DNA from: Muribaculaceae bacterium Zag1
GTDB taxonomy: Bacteria; Bacteroidota; Bacteroidia; Bacteroidales; Muribaculaceae
Assembly: GCA_002633115.1 (NCBI GenBank)
Contig: NWBJ01000070.1
Location: 1 to 53,343, forward strand
Length of the DNA stretch: 53,343 nucleotides
Direction of reading: 5' to 3'
In this document: positions 50,972 through 53,343 of the stretch, in pieces
Layout of the letters: every line of letters starts with the position of its first letter
How positions within the stretch are numbered: the first letter of the stretch is position 1
Notes under the pieces: model-generated
Seen by the model: only the letters and a program-made list of their open reading frames with translations
The model's database searches: none
Told to the model about the DNA's origin: nothing
Translations under genes and position numbers: made by a program

Positions 50972-51823
50972 ATGTTGAAAATTGCAATCCAGGCCAAAGG
51001 ACGCCTAAACGAACAGAGCATCGAGCTCCTTGCCAACGCCGGCATTACCGTCGCCGACAGCAAGCGCAAACTTATCTCCCAAGCCGACGGTTTCCCGATG
51101 GAGGTGCTTTACCTCCGCGATGATGACATACCCCAAGCAGTGGCTATGGGTGTCGCCGACCTCGGCATTGTGGGCCAAAACGAAGTGGCCGAAAAAGAGC
51201 AGCCAGTGCGCGAGGTCATGGGCCTCGGCTTTGGCGAGTGCCGCATCTCCCTGGCTATTCCCAAGTCTGATGAATACCCAAGCCTCGAATATTTCAATGG
51301 CAAGCGCGTTGCCACATCTTATCCGGTGATCCTCAAGCGATTTTTCAACGACAAAGGCATCAGCGCCGACATCCACCGCATCGAGGGCTCGGTCGAGATA
51401 GCCCCCTCAATCGGCATGGCCGACGCTATTTTTGACATTGTATCCTCGGGCGCGACACTGCGCTCAAATGGCTTGGTCGAGGTCGAAAAGGTATTTGAAT
51501 CCCAGGCCGTGCTCATCGCCAACGAGCATCTGTCAGAGGAAAAACTCTCCGAGCTGGCTCGCCTCACTTTCCGATTCAAGTCGATAATCGAGAGCCAGGA
51601 CATGAAATATGTGCTGATGAATCTGCCCAAGGCTCAGCTCGAGCGCGCCATCGAGATTCTGCCCGGAATGCGCAGCCCGACAGTGCTGCCCCTGGCCCAG
51701 GAGGGCTGGTGCTCAATCCATGCCGTCATCGCCAAGGAGCGCCTCTGGGACACTGTGCACCAGCTCAAATCAATCGGCGCCGAGGGCATCCTGGTCCTCG
51801 CCCTCGAGAATATGATTAGATAA
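50972..51823 (+). CDS. hisG: ATP phosphoribosyltransferase, long form
   Basis: This 283-residue enzyme catalyses the first step of histidine synthesis, from ATP and PRPP to phosphoribosyl-ATP. Visible motifs are LKIAIQAKGRLNEQSIELL at the start, DIPQAVAMGVADLGIVGQN, RVATSYPVILKRFF, EIAPSIGMADAIFDIVSSGATLRSNGL (the PRPP-binding stretch) and a C-terminal regulatory domain (ILPGMRSPTVLPLAQEGWCSIHAVI) that gives His feedback in long-form HisG. The length is normal for the long form. It is the first structural gene after the His leader and attenuator. Confidence 0.96.
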   Translation: MLKIAIQAKGRLNEQSIELLANAGITVADSKRKLISQADGFPMEVLYLRDDDIPQAVAMGVADLGIVGQNEVAEKEQPVREVMGLGFGECRISLAIPKSDEYPSLEYFNGKRVATSYPVILKRFFNDKGISADIHRIEGSVEIAPSIGMADAIFDIVSSGATLRSNGLVEVEKVFESQAVLIANEHLSEEKLSELARLTFRFKSIIESQDMKYVLMNLPKAQLERAIEILPGMRSPTVLPLAQEGWCSIHAVIAKERLWDTVHQLKSIGAEGILVLALENMIR

Positions 51824-51895
51824 TCAATCTCAATACTATCGATAATTTCGATACTATCGAGATTTCGAGAATTCTCGATAATTTTCGAAACCTCT

Positions 51896-51983
51896 CGAGA
51901 ATTCTCGACCCACTTTTGACTTTTGACTTTTGACTTTTGACTTTTGACTTTTGACTTTTGACTTTTGACTTTTGACTTTTGAC
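51896..51983 (+). repeat. CGAGAATTCTCG palindrome plus (TTTTGAC)10 upstream of hisD
   Basis: The palindrome and ACCCAC are followed by ten perfect TTTTGAC units (51914-51983), ending 6 nt before the hisD ATG. Preceding sequence (51830-51895) is dense in CGATA/CGAGA words. Near-copy of the hisG leader block, in direct orientation. Confidence 0.9.
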
Positions 51984-51989
51984 TTTACC

Positions 51990-53273
51990 ATGACCCTCCC
52001 ACAAATTTACATAGACCCGCCTCGCAAATACTGGCCCACCCTGGCCGAGCGATGCGTCGCCGAGGACACCGCCGTAACCGATGTCGTCAACCAAATCATA
52101 TCCCAGGTCGCCCAAGAGGGCGACACAGCCCTGCGCAAACTCTGCAAGGCCCTCGATGGTTTTGAGCCTGACCATCTTGAGGTCTCGCCCCTCGTAATCG
52201 ACCACGCCGAGCGAGAAATCTCAAAGGAGCTTAAAAGCGCCATCGACCTGGCTATGCGCAACATCCGCGCCTTCCATGCCGCTCAGATGCCGGCGCAAGT
52301 CGAGGTCGAGACCACCCCCGGCGTAAGATGCCTGCAGCGCCCCGTGCCAATCCAGCGCGTGGGCCTGTACATACCGGGCGGCCGCGCACCGCTATTCTCA
52401 ACAGTGCTGATGCTCGCCATACCAGCCAAACTGGCTGGCTGCAAGCAGATTGTGCTTTGCACCCCCACCAATCGCGAGGGCGTAATCGCCCCCGAAATCC
52501 TGTATTGCGCCCACAAATGCGGCATCGATGCCATCTACGCCGTGGGCGGAGCCCAAGCTATTGCCGCCATGGCCCTCGGCACCGAGTCGATACCCAAGGT
52601 TGACAAAATTTTCGGTCCCGGCAACCGCTATGTGACCCGCGCCAAGGAGATACTCAGCAGCCGCGTGGCCATCGACATGCCAGCTGGGCCGAGCGAGGTA
52701 ATGGTGCTGGCCGACGACACTGCCAATCCGGCATTCGTGGCGGCCGACTTCCTGTCGCAATGCGAGCACGGCCCCGACAGCCAGGCTCTGCTGGTGTGCA
52801 AGAGCCAAGAATACGCCAACCGCGTCATCGATGAAATCAAAAAGCAAGTGCCCAACCTGTCGCGCAAGGCCATCGTAGAGAAATCCCTCGAAATCAGCCG
52901 CATAATCGTGCTGCGCGAGCGCCGCGAAATGGTGGAATTTGCCAACGTCTACGCCCCCGAGCACCTGATAATCAGCGTGAGCGACCCATGGCAACTCGCC
53001 GAAAAGATTACCGCCGCTGGCAGCGTGTTTATCGGCCACTACTCGCCCGAGAGCGCTGGCGACTATGCCTCTGGCACCAACCACACCCTCCCCACCTCGG
53101 GCTGGGCCACCGCTTATAGCGGCGTAAACATCGACAGCTTCATGCGCAAAATCACATTCCAAGAACTCACTCCTGATGGTCTCGACCTCCTCTCATCGGC
53201 CATAATCACTATGGCTATGGCCGAGGGCCTCGATGGCCACGCCAACGCTGTTAAAATCCGCCAAAACAAATGA
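51990..53273 (+). CDS. hisD: Histidinol dehydrogenase
   Basis: This 427-residue zinc enzyme oxidises histidinol to histidine in two NAD-dependent steps, the last of the pathway. Family segments are VGLYIPGGRAPLFSTVLMLAIPA, YAVGGAQAIAAMALGTESI, GPGNRYVTRAKEILS, MPAGPSEVMVLADDTANP and DFLSQCEHGPDSQALLV with the active-site Glu/His pair, plus YAPEHLII and SGTNHTLPTSGWA. Start 51990 (MTLPQIYIDPPRKYW) is used because the longer frame from 51972 begins inside the repeat. It follows hisG by 166 nt. The next his gene lies beyond the window. Confidence 0.97.
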   Translation: MTLPQIYIDPPRKYWPTLAERCVAEDTAVTDVVNQIISQVAQEGDTALRKLCKALDGFEPDHLEVSPLVIDHAEREISKELKSAIDLAMRNIRAFHAAQMPAQVEVETTPGVRCLQRPVPIQRVGLYIPGGRAPLFSTVLMLAIPAKLAGCKQIVLCTPTNREGVIAPEILYCAHKCGIDAIYAVGGAQAIAAMALGTESIPKVDKIFGPGNRYVTRAKEILSSRVAIDMPAGPSEVMVLADDTANPAFVAADFLSQCEHGPDSQALLVCKSQEYANRVIDEIKKQVPNLSRKAIVEKSLEISRIIVLRERREMVEFANVYAPEHLIISVSDPWQLAEKITAAGSVFIGHYSPESAGDYASGTNHTLPTSGWATAYSGVNIDSFMRKITFQELTPDGLDLLSSAIITMAMAEGLDGHANAVKIRQNK

Positions 53274-53274
53274 C

Positions 53275-53343
53275 CTCAAAAGACCAAATGCTAAAGACCA
53301 AAGACCCAGATATGGCTCCCAAAAGCCAAAAACCAAAAACCAA
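53275..53343 (+). repeat. CCAAAAA-type heptad tract at window end
   Basis: After hisD, units such as CCAAAAG, CCAAAAA, CCAAAAA and earlier GACCAAA words run to the edge. The same type is seen at 703-732. It probably precedes the next his gene, as the other heptads precede hisG and hisD. Confidence 0.6.

Overview
The window looks like a chromosome segment of a gut-type Bacteroidales bacterium, most likely Muribaculaceae or a close relative. This rests on TAnnTTTG (-7) and TTTG (-33) promoters, SusC/SusD transporters, a type IX secretion system (T9SS) operon, secreted proteins with T9SS-type C-termini, TPR-AraC regulators, and moderately GC-rich coding DNA with AT-rich gaps. The family assignment is inference; no rRNA is present.

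Layout. 1-735: the tail of an unknown gene, a possible small transcript behind three operator-like palindromes, and a very strong terminator hairpin. 736-7672 (minus): a TonB-dependent receptor with two OB-fold-type lipoproteins. 8207-9850: PEP carboxykinase. 9990-11980 (minus): manA-asnA. 12322-12398: tRNA-Asp. 12566-19734 (minus): T9SS core, porT-like, porP, gldK, gldL, gldM, gldN. 19856-32421 (minus): four secreted, probably T9SS-exported proteins with two membrane TPR-AraC regulators, one of them frameshifted. 32452-36976: an AT-rich probable defence island with a C5 methyltransferase, its probable restriction enzyme, and a Schlafen/AlbA_2 ATPase-like gene lying between two copies of one palindrome. 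37050-39911 (minus): TIGR02757 protein, tRNA-His, hexapeptide acetyltransferase, polysaccharide deacetylase. 40384-50422 (plus): a SusCD locus with lipoprotein, ROK kinase (frameshifted at a C6 run), MFS transporter, SIS protein and creatininase-family amidohydrolase, but no glycoside hydrolase. 50595-53343: the start of a histidine operon with a His-rich leader peptide, an attenuator, hisG and hisD.

The strongest unexpected signals are in the gaps. (1) A 30-bp perfect inverted repeat at 38889-39070 encloses a textbook promoter pointing away from the acetyltransferase, whose start codon lies in one arm. This is the layout of a phase-variable invertible promoter caught in the OFF orientation. 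(2) Many gaps carry tandem 7-bp repeats (TTTTGAC, TTGTTAC, TTATTAC, TCATAAC on the coding strand) ending at or just before start codons (manA, ROK, hisG, hisD, TIGR02757, maa). (3) Composite palindromic elements recur. (4) A His-codon attenuator precedes hisG. (5) TTACTCACTTT boxes cluster at regular spacing upstream of the Schlafen-like gene. All functional readings of these non-coding features are inferences from sequence.
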